A stretch of DNA of 64,000 nt, from contig NZ_VWRN01000031.1 in the NCBI RefSeq assembly GCF_008632125.1, forward strand, positions 207,560-271,559. The letters run 5' to 3'. Positions 56,542-64,000 of this stretch are shown here, piece after piece. Numbering within the stretch: the first letter of the stretch is position 1; the number at the start of each line of letters is the position of its first letter. The notes under the pieces were generated by a model. That model was not told the DNA's origin, ran no database searches, and saw nothing but the letters and a program-made list of their open reading frames with translations. Origin of the DNA: Cupriavidus cauae. GTDB taxonomy: Bacteria > Pseudomonadota > Gammaproteobacteria > Burkholderiales > Burkholderiaceae. The position numbers were made by a program, and so were the translations under genes.

Positions 56542-57777
56542 TCAGGCCAGCGCCGAAGCGGGCGGAGAGCCTGCCTCGCTGGTCGCCGGCGCGCGGCTCC
56601 CGGCCGGCGTGCCGGGGATCACACCGTAGAGGAAAGCGGCCAGTTCGTCGCCCTGCGCCTGCGCATCGCGCTCGCCCAGCGCGATCAGCGCCTGCGTGAA
56701 CTCGGGCTCGAACAGCAGGTAGCTAGCAAATGCCGCGCCTTTGGCTTCGGTGCCGCCGAGCGGGGCCAGCAGCGCGCGCACGGTGCGGGGCAGCCGCTTG
56801 ACGTGTTCGATCGCCAGCGACTCGATCGGCTCGCTCGGCGAGATCGTCATCACTTGCACCGGGCGCCAGCCTTCTCGATCGTTGGCGATCTCCGGCATGC
56901 GGGTCAGCAGCGTGTTGATGTGCTGCAGCCGCTCGAGATCGGCCGACAGGCCGTCCAGGAAGATGCTGGCCAGCGCCTGGCCGCCGACCTGCGCCAGCGA
57001 CGGGTAGCCGCCCGCCGGCACGGTGTCGTAGCCGCCGGCGCGCGGCGCCGAGGCCGCGCCGATCGCCAGGATGCGCGAGGCGCCGAGGTGGATGGCCGGC
57101 GACAGCGGCGACATCTGCCGCATGGTGCCGTCGCCGAACCACTCGTGGTGGCCGTCCAGTTCCAGCGGCGTGGCGGGAAACAGGAAGGGGATCGACGACG
57201 AGGCCAGCAGATGATCGACGCCGATGCGCGCCTCCACCGCGATGCGCTGGCTGCGCCGCCAGGGCTGGATGCGGCGGTGCGACTGGTAGAAGGTCACGTG
57301 CCGGCCGGTCGAATACGACAGCGCGGTGATGGCCAGCGCCTGCAGATGGCCGGCATCGAGGCTGCCCTGCACACGGTCGGGATCGAACAGCTCGCTCAGC
57401 AGGCTGTCCAGCGGCTTGTTGTCGAACAGCGCGCGCGGCGCGTGCCGCAGCGCCCAGCCGACCGCCAGCGCGGAGAGCCAGCGGGCCCCCGAGATGCCGA
57501 CGCGCAGCACGTCGGTCCGATAGACGTCCTCGGCATGGATGCTGGACCACAGCGCGGCCAGCGTTTCGGTGGCGCGATCGAAGTCGCCGGCGTCGATCGC
57601 CAGGCCGGCGCCGTTGATCGCGCCGGCCGAGGTGCCGCAGATGATCTCGAAGGGATTGCGCGTGCCCACGCCATGGCGGGCGGCGATGCGGGCGATGCCG
57701 CGCAGCACGCCGGCCTGGTAGGCGGCGCGCGCGCCGCCGCCCATCAGGATCACCGCGGTGGTCTTGCTCGCTGCCAA
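56542..57777 (-). CDS. Patatin-like phospholipase
   Basis: 411 aa from TTG 57777. The patatin Ser-Asp dyad is visible: the oxyanion loop GGGARAAYQAGVLRGI, nucleophile GTSAG (ICGTSAGAINGAGLA) and the DGT of WFGDGTMRQMSPLSPA. A DUF3336-like C-terminal helical region follows. I chose the TTG because GCGGAGG lies just before it and because the longer open frame (to 58017) would run antiparallel in register through the repeat-coded end of phaM on the same strand. It lies 13 bp after the phaM stop, so translation is probably coupled. Possible roles are membrane-lipid turnover or, given phaM, granule lipid. Confidence 0.9.
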   Translation of the reverse strand: MAASKTTAVILMGGGARAAYQAGVLRGIARIAARHGVGTRNPFEIICGTSAGAINGAGLAIDAGDFDRATETLAALWSSIHAEDVYRTDVLRVGISGARWLSALAVGWALRHAPRALFDNKPLDSLLSELFDPDRVQGSLDAGHLQALAITALSYSTGRHVTFYQSHRRIQPWRRSQRIAVEARIGVDHLLASSSIPFLFPATPLELDGHHEWFGDGTMRQMSPLSPAIHLGASRILAIGAASAPRAGGYDTVPAGGYPSLAQVGGQALASIFLDGLSADLERLQHINTLLTRMPEIANDREGWRPVQVMTISPSEPIESLAIEHVKRLPRTVRALLAPLGGTEAKGAAFASYLLFEPEFTQALIALGERDAQAQGDELAAFLYGVIPGTPAGSRAPATSEAGSPPASALA

Positions 57778-57790
57778 GGCGCCTCCGCTG

Positions 57791-58909
57791 TCAGTGTCCG
57801 TTGTTGGCCTTGCCGCGGCGCACGGGCTTCGCGGTCTTGCCGGCGGGCGCGGCGCCGTTCGAGGGGCCATGCGAGGGGCCACTCGAGGCGCCATTCGAGG
57901 TGCCATGGGAGGTGCCGTTCGTGCCGGCCTTCGTGCCCGCTTTTGCCCCCGCTTTTGCCCCCGCTTTTGCACCCGCCTTCGCGCCGCCTCCGCGGGTCCC
58001 GTCGGGGGGGCCGTCATTTGCCGCGCGTGTCGCCCTGCTGCCTGCCGCCTTCGCCGCCGGTTTGGAGCGGCCTTTGGCCGTCGGCTTCGCGCTGCCCTTG
58101 CCGGACGGCGCCGGCTGTTCCGGTTCGCTCGCGCCAGCGGCCCCCGCCTGGCCGCTGCCCTGGGCCGCCGCCCCGGTTCCCGGCTGGCCGGCGCCGAAGG
58201 CGCCCAGATTGTTCAGCGAGGCCAGGCTCGCGGCGGCCGCGCTGCTCGCGATCTGATTGAATTGCTGCTGCAGCATGTCCCACCACAGATTGGCCTGCGG
58301 GGGCGGCGAGGCGCCGCCGGACTGCGATGCGCCAGCTTGCTGCCCGGCCCGCTGTCCGGCCTGCTGTCCAGCGCGTTGCCCCGGCTGTTCCGCTTGTTCC
58401 CCTCGGCGTTCGGGCGGCGCTTCCTGGTCCGGGCTGTCCGGGCCCTCGTCCTCGTCCTCGTCGTAATCGGGCGTGGCCTCCATCTCGGCCATGTCGGCCA
58501 GATCGCTCGGGTCGATGCCTTCCGCGCCGGCGGCGGGCTGTGCCGGCGGCGGTGAAGCCGGACGCCGCGGCGGCGTCGCGCTCGGCGCGTTGGCCGCGCG
58601 GGCGACGTTTTCCATCGCGCTCTGCAGCGCCTCGGGCGACAGCGCCTCGCCGACCGTCTTCAGCGCGACCAGCGTCGCGCGCTGGACCTCAAGCCCCTGG
58701 ATCGTGGTGCGCAGCAGGTTGGCGTTCAGCTGCAACCAGCTTTCGACCGCCTTCAGGTCATGGATGCGCTTGTCGACCTCGTCCAGATCCATTGGCGGCG
58801 TCATCGCCTGCAGGCCGGGCATCAGCCCGGTCGGCATGCCCGCCGCGTTGCCCCACATCTTGCGCAGAAATTCGAAGCCGTCATTGAAATCGGGTATCTG
58901 TCCAAACAT
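57791..58909 (-). CDS. phaM: PhaM-like PHB granule regulatory protein with expanded C-terminus
   Basis: 372 aa. [20 protein letters not shown], then [20 protein letters not shown] and [20 protein letters not shown], match PhaM, the multifunctional protein that activates PHB synthase and links granules to the nucleoid; the Ralstonia eutropha protein is ~263 aa. The middle is acidic ([16 protein letters not shown]) with a [17 protein letters not shown] repeat. A conserved [17 protein letters not shown] helix follows, and the C-terminus is a lysine-rich tail with [12 protein letters not shown] repeats and a [17 protein letters not shown] stretch, which would bind DNA like the known lysine-rich PhaM tail. 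Confidence 0.9.
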   Translation of the reverse strand: MFGQIPDFNDGFEFLRKMWGNAAGMPTGLMPGLQAMTPPMDLDEVDKRIHDLKAVESWLQLNANLLRTTIQGLEVQRATLVALKTVGEALSPEALQSAMENVARAANAPSATPPRRPASPPPAQPAAGAEGIDPSDLADMAEMEATPDYDEDEDEGPDSPDQEAPPERRGEQAEQPGQRAGQQAGQRAGQQAGASQSGGASPPPQANLWWDMLQQQFNQIASSAAAASLASLNNLGAFGAGQPGTGAAAQGSGQAGAAGASEPEQPAPSGKGSAKPTAKGRSKPAAKAAGSRATRAANDGPPDGTRGGGAKAGAKAGAKAGAKAGTKAGTNGTSHGTSNGASSGPSHGPSNGAAPAGKTAKPVRRGKANNGH

Positions 58910-58978
58910 GGTCTGTGCTCCGCGGTGGGGCCATCGTCATTGGAAAATGCGCGCTGTCCGGGGCGTCCCGCGCGCGGG

Positions 58979-59182
58979 CTCAAGCGCCAACTCAAGCGCC
59001 AACTCAAGCGCCAACTCAAGCGCTGATTCAAACGCCGACTCAAGCGCTGATTCAAACGCCGACTCAAAGGCCGACTCAAAGGCCGACTCAAAGGCCGACT
59101 CAAACGCCGACTCAAAGGCCGACTTCAACGCTGACCCGTGGCCGACGCACAAAGTCGACCGAACCGTCGGCTCAAGCGCCGA
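58979..59182. repeat. 12-bp tandem array continuing from the enoyl-CoA hydratase stop codon
   Basis: Thirteen clear 12-bp units (CTCAAGCGCCAA, TTCAAACGCCGA, CTCAAAGGCCGA types) run from 58979 to 59134. Three degenerate units follow, and the unit at 59171-59182, CTCAAGCGCCGA, is the end of the hydratase gene itself, in exact 12-bp register (192 bp from the first unit). On the coding strand each good unit carries TTGA. Confidence 0.95.
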
Positions 59183-60035
59183 AACGCGGCGGCCGTTTCT
59201 CGCGCAGGCTGGCCACGCCTTCGCGGACATCGGGTCCGGCAAAGCCCATGAATTCGAGCGCCAGCGAGGTATCGAAGGCGGGCCCGGCCATGCGCAGCCA
59301 GTTGTTCAGCGCGTACTTGGTCCAGCGGATCGCGCTCTGCGAACCTTCGGCGAGCCGGTTGGCGATCTCGAAGGCCTTGGCCACCAGCTCGCTCTCGTCG
59401 ACCGCCAGCGAGACCAGCCCGATGCGCTCGGCTTCCTCGCCGCTGACCGACTCGCACAGCATCAGATAGTACTTGGCCTTCGCCATGCCGCACAGCAGCG
59501 GCCAGACGATCGCGGCGTGGTCGCCGGCGGCGACGCCGAGCCGCGTATGCCCGTCGACGATGCGCGCGGTGCGCGCGGCGATCGAGATATCGGCCAGCAG
59601 CCCGGCCACCAGCCCGGCGCCCACGGCGGGACCATGCATCGCCGACACCACCGGCTTGTCGCAGTTGATCACGTTGTAGACGAGGTCGCGCGCCTCGTGC
59701 CAGACGCGCGCGCGGGTCTCGAAATCGTTGGCCATGTCCTCGACCAGCGCGAGGTCGCCGCCGGCCGAGAAGCCCTTGCCTTCGCCGCGGATCAGCGCGA
59801 CGCGGATCTCCGGGTCGGCCGACACGTCGCGCCAGATCTCGGCCAGTTCGCGATGCATGTTGGCGTCGGCGGTGGCCAGCTTGCGGTTGGCCGATTGCTG
59901 TGCGCCCATCACGATCTCGAGGATGGGGCCGTGCTGGCGCAGGGTCAGCGCCTGATAGCGGGCGTAGCGTTCGGAAGGCGTGGTGCCGTTGTTGCCAACG
60001 GTGGCGGCTGAAGTGGCGGCGGGGGTGGTGGTCAT
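59172..60035 (-). CDS. Enoyl-CoA hydratase/isomerase (crotonase) family protein
   Basis: 287 aa. Crotonase fold: [20 protein letters not shown] (oxyanion loop 1), [20 protein letters not shown] and [21 protein letters not shown] with [17 protein letters not shown]. The second catalytic-type acid position is less standard than in beta-oxidation hydratases (DHAAIVW instead of PExG), as in many accessory crotonases of organic-acid catabolism. A perfect TATAAT occurs upstream at 60158-60163 on this strand. Substrate unknown. Confidence 0.92.
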   Translation of the reverse strand: MTTTPAATSAATVGNNGTTPSERYARYQALTLRQHGPILEIVMGAQQSANRKLATADANMHRELAEIWRDVSADPEIRVALIRGEGKGFSAGGDLALVEDMANDFETRARVWHEARDLVYNVINCDKPVVSAMHGPAVGAGLVAGLLADISIAARTARIVDGHTRLGVAAGDHAAIVWPLLCGMAKAKYYLMLCESVSGEEAERIGLVSLAVDESELVAKAFEIANRLAEGSQSAIRWTKYALNNWLRMAGPAFDTSLALEFMGFAGPDVREGVASLREKRPPRFGA

Positions 60036-60157
60036 GGCGGGCGCGGACTCCTGGCGTGGGTGGGAGGCGCGGCGGGCGGCCGCGGCTGCGCCGGACAGGG
60101 GAGCAATCGGCGGCCCGAAACGGGCGCGCCGGAATTCCCCAACCGGACGGTCGGGAA

Positions 60158-60163
60158 ATTATA
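60158..60163 (-). promoter_or_regulatory. Candidate -10 for the enoyl-CoA hydratase gene
   Basis: Reads TATAAT on the minus strand, 123 bp before the start codon, in otherwise GC-rich DNA (60036-60254 holds nothing else recognisable). The -35 is weak. Confidence 0.4.
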
Positions 60164-60254
60164 GGCGCATCGCTGCCGCGGTCCGCATCACGCCGCGCCG
60201 GTCCCAGACTCCGCCGCAATCCGGCGGGTCAGGCCACTTCCGGGCGCGTCACGC

Positions 60255-60342
60255 TGCTCAGGCCGCTCAGGCCCCGCTCAGGCCACTCAGGCCGCTCAGG
60301 CCGCTTCTGGCCGCTTCTGGCCGCTTCGGGCCGCTTCAGGCC
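60255..60342. repeat. 9-10-bp tandem array including the FAH-family stop codon
   Basis: On the coding (minus) strand the gene ends in GGCCTGA and is followed by consecutive units: CCTGAAGCGG, CCCGAAGCGG, CCAGAAGCGG twice, then CCTGAGCGG, CCTGAGTGG, CCTGAGCGGGG, CCTGAGCGG. The stop codon is therefore within the first unit and TGA recurs five more times downstream. Confidence 0.95.
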
Positions 60343-61319
60343 GGCGCCGCCACCACCTGATCGATCGCGCCGAAGATCGAGCGGCCCTGGGCGTCGAACA
60401 TCTCGATCTTGACCGCGTCGCCGTACTGCATGAACGGGGTCACCGGCGCGCCGCTCTCGATCGTCTCCAGCGTGCGCTTCTCGGCGATGCAGCAGTAGCC
60501 CTTGCTGCGATCGACGTTGGAGATCGTGCCCGAGCCGACGATGCTGCCGGCCCGCACATTGCGCGTCTTGCAGATGTGGGCGATCAGCTGGCCGAAGTCG
60601 AACACCATGTCGGTGCCGCAGTCGGGCGAGCCGACCTTCTTGCTGTTCCACCAGACCGTCAGCGGCAGATGGACCTTGCGCTCGCGCCAGGCCTCGCCGA
60701 GCTCGTCGGGCGTGACCGCCACCGGCGAGAACGCCGTGGCCGGCTTGCTCTGGAAGAAGCCGAAGCCCTTGGCCAGTTCGGCCGGGATCAGGTTGCGCAG
60801 CGACACGTCGTTGGCCAGCATCAGCAGCCGGATGCCTTCGGCCGCCTGCTCGGGCGTGGCGCCCATGCGCACGTCGCCGGTGATCACCGCGACCTCGGCC
60901 TCGAAGTCGATGCCCCAGGCCTCGCTGGCGCAGACGATGTCGTCGCAGGGCCCGAGCAGGTCGTCCGAGCCGCCCTGGTACATCAGCGGATCGGTCCAGA
61001 ACTCCGGCGGCATCTCGGCGCCCCGCGCGCGGCGCACCAGTTCGACGTGGTTGACGTAGGCCGAGCCGTCGGCCCACTGGTAGGCGCGCGGCAGCGGCGC
61101 CATGCACTGGCGCGGATCGAACGCGAAGGGATGGCGCGCGCGGCCGGCGTTCAGCGCGTCGTACAGATCCTGCAGCTGGGGCGCGAGGAAGTGCCAGTCG
61201 TCCAGCGCGGTCTGCAGCTTGCCGGCGATGTCGGTGGCATAGTGCGCGGTCTTCAGGTCGCGCGACACGACCACGAGCTGTCCGTCGCGCGAGCCGTCCT
61301 TCAGGGTGGCCAGTTTCAT
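60336..61319 (-). CDS. Fumarylacetoacetate hydrolase (FAH) family protein
   Basis: 327 aa. FAH fold with metal-binding acidic residues in the GIDFEAEVAVITGDVRMGAT segment (E-x-E), YVNHVELVRRARG, FGFFQSKPATAFSPVAVTPD, WWNSKKVGSPDCGTDMVFDF and VGSGTISNVDRSKGYCCIAE. Closest to fumarylacetoacetases and related C-C hydrolases of aromatic catabolism; no homogentisate genes are nearby, so the substrate is open. Transcribed after the Bug gene (88 bp). Confidence 0.93.
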   Translation of the reverse strand: MKLATLKDGSRDGQLVVVSRDLKTAHYATDIAGKLQTALDDWHFLAPQLQDLYDALNAGRARHPFAFDPRQCMAPLPRAYQWADGSAYVNHVELVRRARGAEMPPEFWTDPLMYQGGSDDLLGPCDDIVCASEAWGIDFEAEVAVITGDVRMGATPEQAAEGIRLLMLANDVSLRNLIPAELAKGFGFFQSKPATAFSPVAVTPDELGEAWRERKVHLPLTVWWNSKKVGSPDCGTDMVFDFGQLIAHICKTRNVRAGSIVGSGTISNVDRSKGYCCIAEKRTLETIESGAPVTPFMQYGDAVKIEMFDAQGRSIFGAIDQVVAAPA

Positions 61320-61407
61320 CGGGATTCCTGCATCAAGAACGACGCCGGCATCGAGCCGGCGTGCGGATGGCGAGATGGCGCCGGCTGTGCCGGCCGCCGC
61401 GAGGGCG

Positions 61408-62448
61408 TCAGTCTACCGTGATGCCCTTGGCCTTGATCAATTTGCCCCAGCGTTCGGCCTCGGTGCGGGCGTACTGCGCGAACTCGTCCGGCGTGCTGGA
61501 GACCGGCTCGACGCCGATGCCCTCGAAGCGCTTGTGCACCTCGGGCTGCTTCAGCGCCTTGACCAGCTCGGCGTTCAGCCGGGTCACCACCGGCTGCGGC
61601 GTGCCGGCCGGGGCGACCACGCCCTGCCAGGCGTAGGCCTCGAAGCCGGCGACGCCGCCCTCGGCCACCGTCGGAACCTGCGGCAGCGCGGCCAGCCGCT
61701 TGGGCGTGGCGCTGCCGAGCGCGCGCAGCTTGCCGCCGAGCACGTTCTGCTGGCCAGCCGCCAGATCGAGGAACATCACGTCGACCTGGCCCGCCAGCAG
61801 GTCCTGCACCGCGGGCGCCGCGCCCTTGTACGGCACGTGGGTCATCCTGATGCCGGTCTGCTCCATGAACAGCTCCATCGCCAGATGGTGCGGGCTGCCG
61901 GCGCCGGGCGAGGCGAAATTGACCTTGTCCGGGTTCTTGCGCGCGTAGTCGACCGCCTCCTTCAGCGTGCGCGCGGGGAAGTTCGGGTTGGCGACCAGGA
62001 TCAGCGGGAAGCGGGCGATCATGCCGACGTGGACGAAGTCCCTGGCCGGGTCGTACGGCAGCTTGCGGTACAGCGAGGGGTTGGCCGCCAGCGTCGCGGT
62101 GTCGGCGGTCAGGATCGTGTAGCCGTCCGGCCTGCTGTGCGCGACGGTGTCGGCGCCGACGATCGTCGCCGCGCCGGGCCGGTTGTCGATCACCACCTGC
62201 TTGCCGAGCGCGGGGGAGATCGCCTGGGCCAGCGTGCGCGCGACCACGTCGGTGCCGCCGCCGGCCGGATAGGGGACCACCCAGCGGACCGGCTGGCTGG
62301 GCCAGGCCGCCTGCGCCGCGGCCGGGCGGGGCAGGGCGGCGGCAATGGCGGCCAGCGCGCCGGCGCTCAGCACGGCGGCGTTCAGCAGGCGACGCAGGAT
62401 CGGCAGGGAAGGGCGCGCGGTGGGCGCAGCGGCAAGCGGGGCTGGCAT
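61408..62448 (-). CDS. Bug/TctC-family periplasmic substrate-binding protein
   Basis: 346 aa with a long signal region (AAIAAALPRPAAAQA-AWP, cleavage near 46). VRWVVPYPAGGGTDVVARTL, VVIDNRPGAATIVGADTVAH, THVPYKGAAPAVQDLLAGQV are Bug signatures. Fourth orphan Bug receptor in the window. Divergent from an IclR gene, in the arrangement iclR / bug-fah, suggesting regulation of uptake and hydrolysis of a carboxylate by that regulator. Confidence 0.95.
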   Translation of the reverse strand: MPAPLAAAPTARPSLPILRRLLNAAVLSAGALAAIAAALPRPAAAQAAWPSQPVRWVVPYPAGGGTDVVARTLAQAISPALGKQVVIDNRPGAATIVGADTVAHSRPDGYTILTADTATLAANPSLYRKLPYDPARDFVHVGMIARFPLILVANPNFPARTLKEAVDYARKNPDKVNFASPGAGSPHHLAMELFMEQTGIRMTHVPYKGAAPAVQDLLAGQVDVMFLDLAAGQQNVLGGKLRALGSATPKRLAALPQVPTVAEGGVAGFEAYAWQGVVAPAGTPQPVVTRLNAELVKALKQPEVHKRFEGIGVEPVSSTPDEFAQYARTEAERWGKLIKAKGITVD

Positions 62449-62828
62449 GCGGGTCTCCGGGATGTTGTTGTGCGGGCGTGGTGCCGTGTTCGGGTGTTCG
62501 GGTTTTCGGGTGTTCGAGCGCTCGGCGTCCGCCGTCCGGGCGGCCCGGGCGTCCTGGCCTTCGGGCTCTTGGGTTTTGGGCTTGCGGACGTCCCTGGATG
62601 CATTTCGACGCTTTTCGGCACGGTCGGCACCCTTGCGCAGTCTAGCGACGGATTAAAAACTGGTAAATCGATTTCGCTATAGTAAATTTACGGATCGGGG
62701 CGTAGCGCGACGTGACGGAATCGAACTATATTGCCGCGCTGGCCCGCGGCTCGCCGGCCCGGGCGCTGCCATTCCGTATCCCCCGTACCCAAATCCCGGG
62801 TACCGACCCGCCCGCTCCATATCGACGC
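62449..62828. promoter_or_regulatory. Divergent control region, bug-fah / iclR
   Basis: Contains four 8-bp units (GTGTTCGG, GTGTTCGG, GTTTTCGG, GTGTTCGA) at 62486-62517 and an AT-rich core at 62650-62692 with the perfect palindrome GTAAATTTAC (62682-62691) next to a TATAGT (62678-62683) that could be a -10. The palindrome is a candidate IclR site. If the IclR gene starts at GTG 62712 the last part is coding. Confidence 0.5.
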
Positions 62829-63662
62829 ATGACCGAACTAGAAGAAGACGACGCCAAGCTGCGCACCGGCATCCAGTCCATCGAGGTGGGCTTCCAGCTG
62901 CTCAAGGCGCTGGCCGCCTCGCCGCGCGCGATGATGCTGCGGGACCTGGCCGCCGCGGCCGACATGAATCCGGCCAAGGCGCATCGCTATCTGGTCAGCT
63001 TCCAGCGGCTGGGCATGGTCGCGCAGGACCCGGTCAGCGGCCGCTACGACCTGGGGCCATTCGCACTGCAACTGGGACTGGCCGGGCTGAACCGGCTCGA
63101 TCCGGTCAAGAAGGCGCGCCCGATCCTGTCCCAGCTGCGCGACGACATCGACCAGACCGTCGGCATCGCGGTCTGGGGCAACCACGGGCCGACCGTGGTG
63201 CACTGGGAGGAGTCGAGCCACCCGGTCACCGTCAGCCTGCGCCTGGGCGACGTGATGCCGATGCTCAATTCGGCCACCGGGCGCCTGTTCGGCGCCTATC
63301 TGCCGCGCCAGCAGACGCTGCCGCTGATCGAGCGTGAACTGAACGAGCGCCGGGACGACAATCTGCCGGACCTGCCGCGCTCGCTGGCCGACTACGACGC
63401 GGTGTGCGCCGACGTGCGCGCCCACGGCGCGGCGCGCACGCTGGGCGGGGTGCTGCCGGGCATCAACGCGATCTCGTTTCCGGTGTTCGATGCGAGCGGC
63501 CACGTCTCGATGGCGCTGATCGTGCTGGGCGCCCAGACCGTATTCGATGCAGAATGGGGCGGAGCGATCGACCGCCAGGTGCGCGAGATCGCACATCGGA
63601 TCTCGACGGAGCTTGGATATCTTGGCGGGACCCCGCCGACCGGAAACGCCGGTCACGCCTGA
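62829..63662 (+). CDS. IclR-family transcriptional regulator
   Basis: 277 aa from ATG 62829. HTH: GIQSIEVGFQLLKALAASPR, MLRDLAAAADMNPAKAHRYL, SFQRLGMVAQD; effector domain: ARPILSQLRDDIDQTVGIAV, NSATGRLFGAYLPRQQTLPL, GGVLPGINAISFPVFDASGH. A longer version from GTG 62712 is open (extra 39 residues, unconserved). Divergent from bug-fah, its likely target. Confidence 0.94.
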   Translation: MTELEEDDAKLRTGIQSIEVGFQLLKALAASPRAMMLRDLAAAADMNPAKAHRYLVSFQRLGMVAQDPVSGRYDLGPFALQLGLAGLNRLDPVKKARPILSQLRDDIDQTVGIAVWGNHGPTVVHWEESSHPVTVSLRLGDVMPMLNSATGRLFGAYLPRQQTLPLIERELNERRDDNLPDLPRSLADYDAVCADVRAHGAARTLGGVLPGINAISFPVFDASGHVSMALIVLGAQTVFDAEWGGAIDRQVREIAHRISTELGYLGGTPPTGNAGHA

Positions 63663-64000
63663 TGCGAAACGTGCGCGCCGCCTGCGCTGGGCGGTCGCGC
63701 TGGCGGTCGTACTGGTCGCGCATGCGCTGGTGCTGATCGGGCTGGTGCGGATGCCCGGTCCGCTGATTCCGCTCGACGCGGTCGACACGCCGGCGCTCGA
63801 GGCGATCCTGCTGCCGCCCAAGCCGGTCGCCGTCGCCCCGACTCCGCCGCCACGTCCGCGCCGTCCTCCCCCAAAACCCGCTCCCGCCCCGGCCGCCACG
63901 CCGGAACCTGAGCCGGCTGCCGAGCCCGCGCCAGGGCCGCCGGCGCCGGCCGAAGGCTCCCCGCTGGCGACCTCGCCGGGCGGCACCGGCAGCGTCGCGG
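63622..64000 (+). CDS. Membrane-anchored proline-rich protein, N-terminal part (DUF3108/TonB-like)
   Basis: Frame open to the right edge. Reads a basic N-terminus (DAKRARRLR), one membrane helix (WAVALAVVLVAHALVLIGLV), then a Pro/Ala-rich linker (VAPTPPPRPRRPPPKPAPAP) and an acidic Glu-Pro-Ala stretch. This is the usual N-terminus of DUF3108 proteins of Burkholderiales and also resembles TonB. There is no ATG; TTG 63622 with GGAG 11 nt upstream is my best start, overlapping the iclR end by 41 bp. Confidence 0.6.
   Translation, partial: MAGPRRPETPVTPDAKRARRLRWAVALAVVLVAHALVLIGLVRMPGPLIPLDAVDTPALEAILLPPKPVAVAPTPPPRPRRPPPKPAPAPAATPEPEPAAEPAPGPPAPAEGSPLATSPGGTGSVA

Noticed and set aside
57778..58017. 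N-terminal extension of the patatin-like protein
   Set aside because: It would lie in an alternative frame over the phaM 3' end and is Arg/Pro repeat only; a TTG with GGAGG at 57777 explains the start.
58979..59182. CRISPR-like array after the enoyl-CoA hydratase
   Set aside because: 12-bp units are directly adjacent with no unique spacers and no cas genes are present.

Overview
The window is about 64 kb of very GC-rich, gene-dense bacterial chromosome. The gene content points to Burkholderiales, most likely the Burkholderiaceae (Cupriavidus/Ralstonia relatives). Evidence: four Bug/TctC-type periplasmic receptors, a PhaM-like PHB-granule protein, divergent mreB-mreC-mreD-mrdA-rodA and gatCAB blocks, DUF484 next to xerC, DUF2917 next to a GcvA-like LysR gene, and birA-coaX next to an MCE transporter. 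The taxonomic call is inferred from gene families and order. I see no rRNA, tRNA, CRISPR array, insertion sequence or prophage gene.

Layout. 1-1.2 kb: the end of a GcvA-like LysR regulator and an MgtC/SapB membrane protein. 1.9-15.1 kb, all on the minus strand: a 13-kb catabolic block. Read in transcription order it holds a single-chain biotin-dependent acyl-CoA carboxylase, an acyl-CoA synthetase, a Bug receptor, an IclR regulator, and a complete Dpp/Opp-type ABC importer (binding protein, two permeases, two ATPases). Two IclR-like palindromes lie upstream of the carboxylase. 15.4-23.7 kb: a lipoprotein, a methyl-accepting chemotaxis protein, an Rpn-family nuclease, a LysR/Bug/M14-deacylase cluster and a SEL1-repeat protein. 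23.8-30.2 kb: the rod-shape and elongasome operon (mreB, mreC, mreD, mrdA, rodA). 30.9-35.1 kb: gatC-gatA-lipoprotein-gatB, followed by DUF484 and xerC. 37.3-41.6 kb: LysR/DUF2917, lipB-lipA and a MarR regulator. 41.8-47.8 kb: a sulfatase-like hydrolase plus Bug receptor, divergent from the 5-oxoprolinase genes pxpB-pxpC-pxpA. 47.8-52.8 kb: a VanZ-like protein and a four-gene MCE/Mla-type lipid transporter. 52.9-56.4 kb: birA-coaX, then rfaE2 and a ferritin-like protein. 56.5-62.4 kb: patatin-phaM, enoyl-CoA hydratase, and a fumarylacetoacetase-family hydrolase with a Bug receptor. 62.8-64 kb: a divergent IclR regulator and the start of a membrane-anchored proline-rich protein.

The most striking feature is not one gene. 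Short tandem repeats (6-18 bp units, many of them 8, 11 or 12 bp) recur throughout. They are unrelated in sequence from site to site, but many begin at, or include, the stop codon of the adjacent gene. Examples are dppF, iclR, gatC, coaX, the enoyl-CoA hydratase and the FAH hydrolase. Related low-complexity expansions lie inside reading frames, mostly at C-termini or in linkers (MrdA, MreC, XerC, MarR, PxpB, PhaM) and at the N-terminus of CoaX. One array, between xerC and a LysR gene, is 23 hexamers that carry a G-run every 6 nt directly after the LysR stop codon. I consider this stop-codon-anchored repeat expansion the main candidate for an undescribed phenomenon here.
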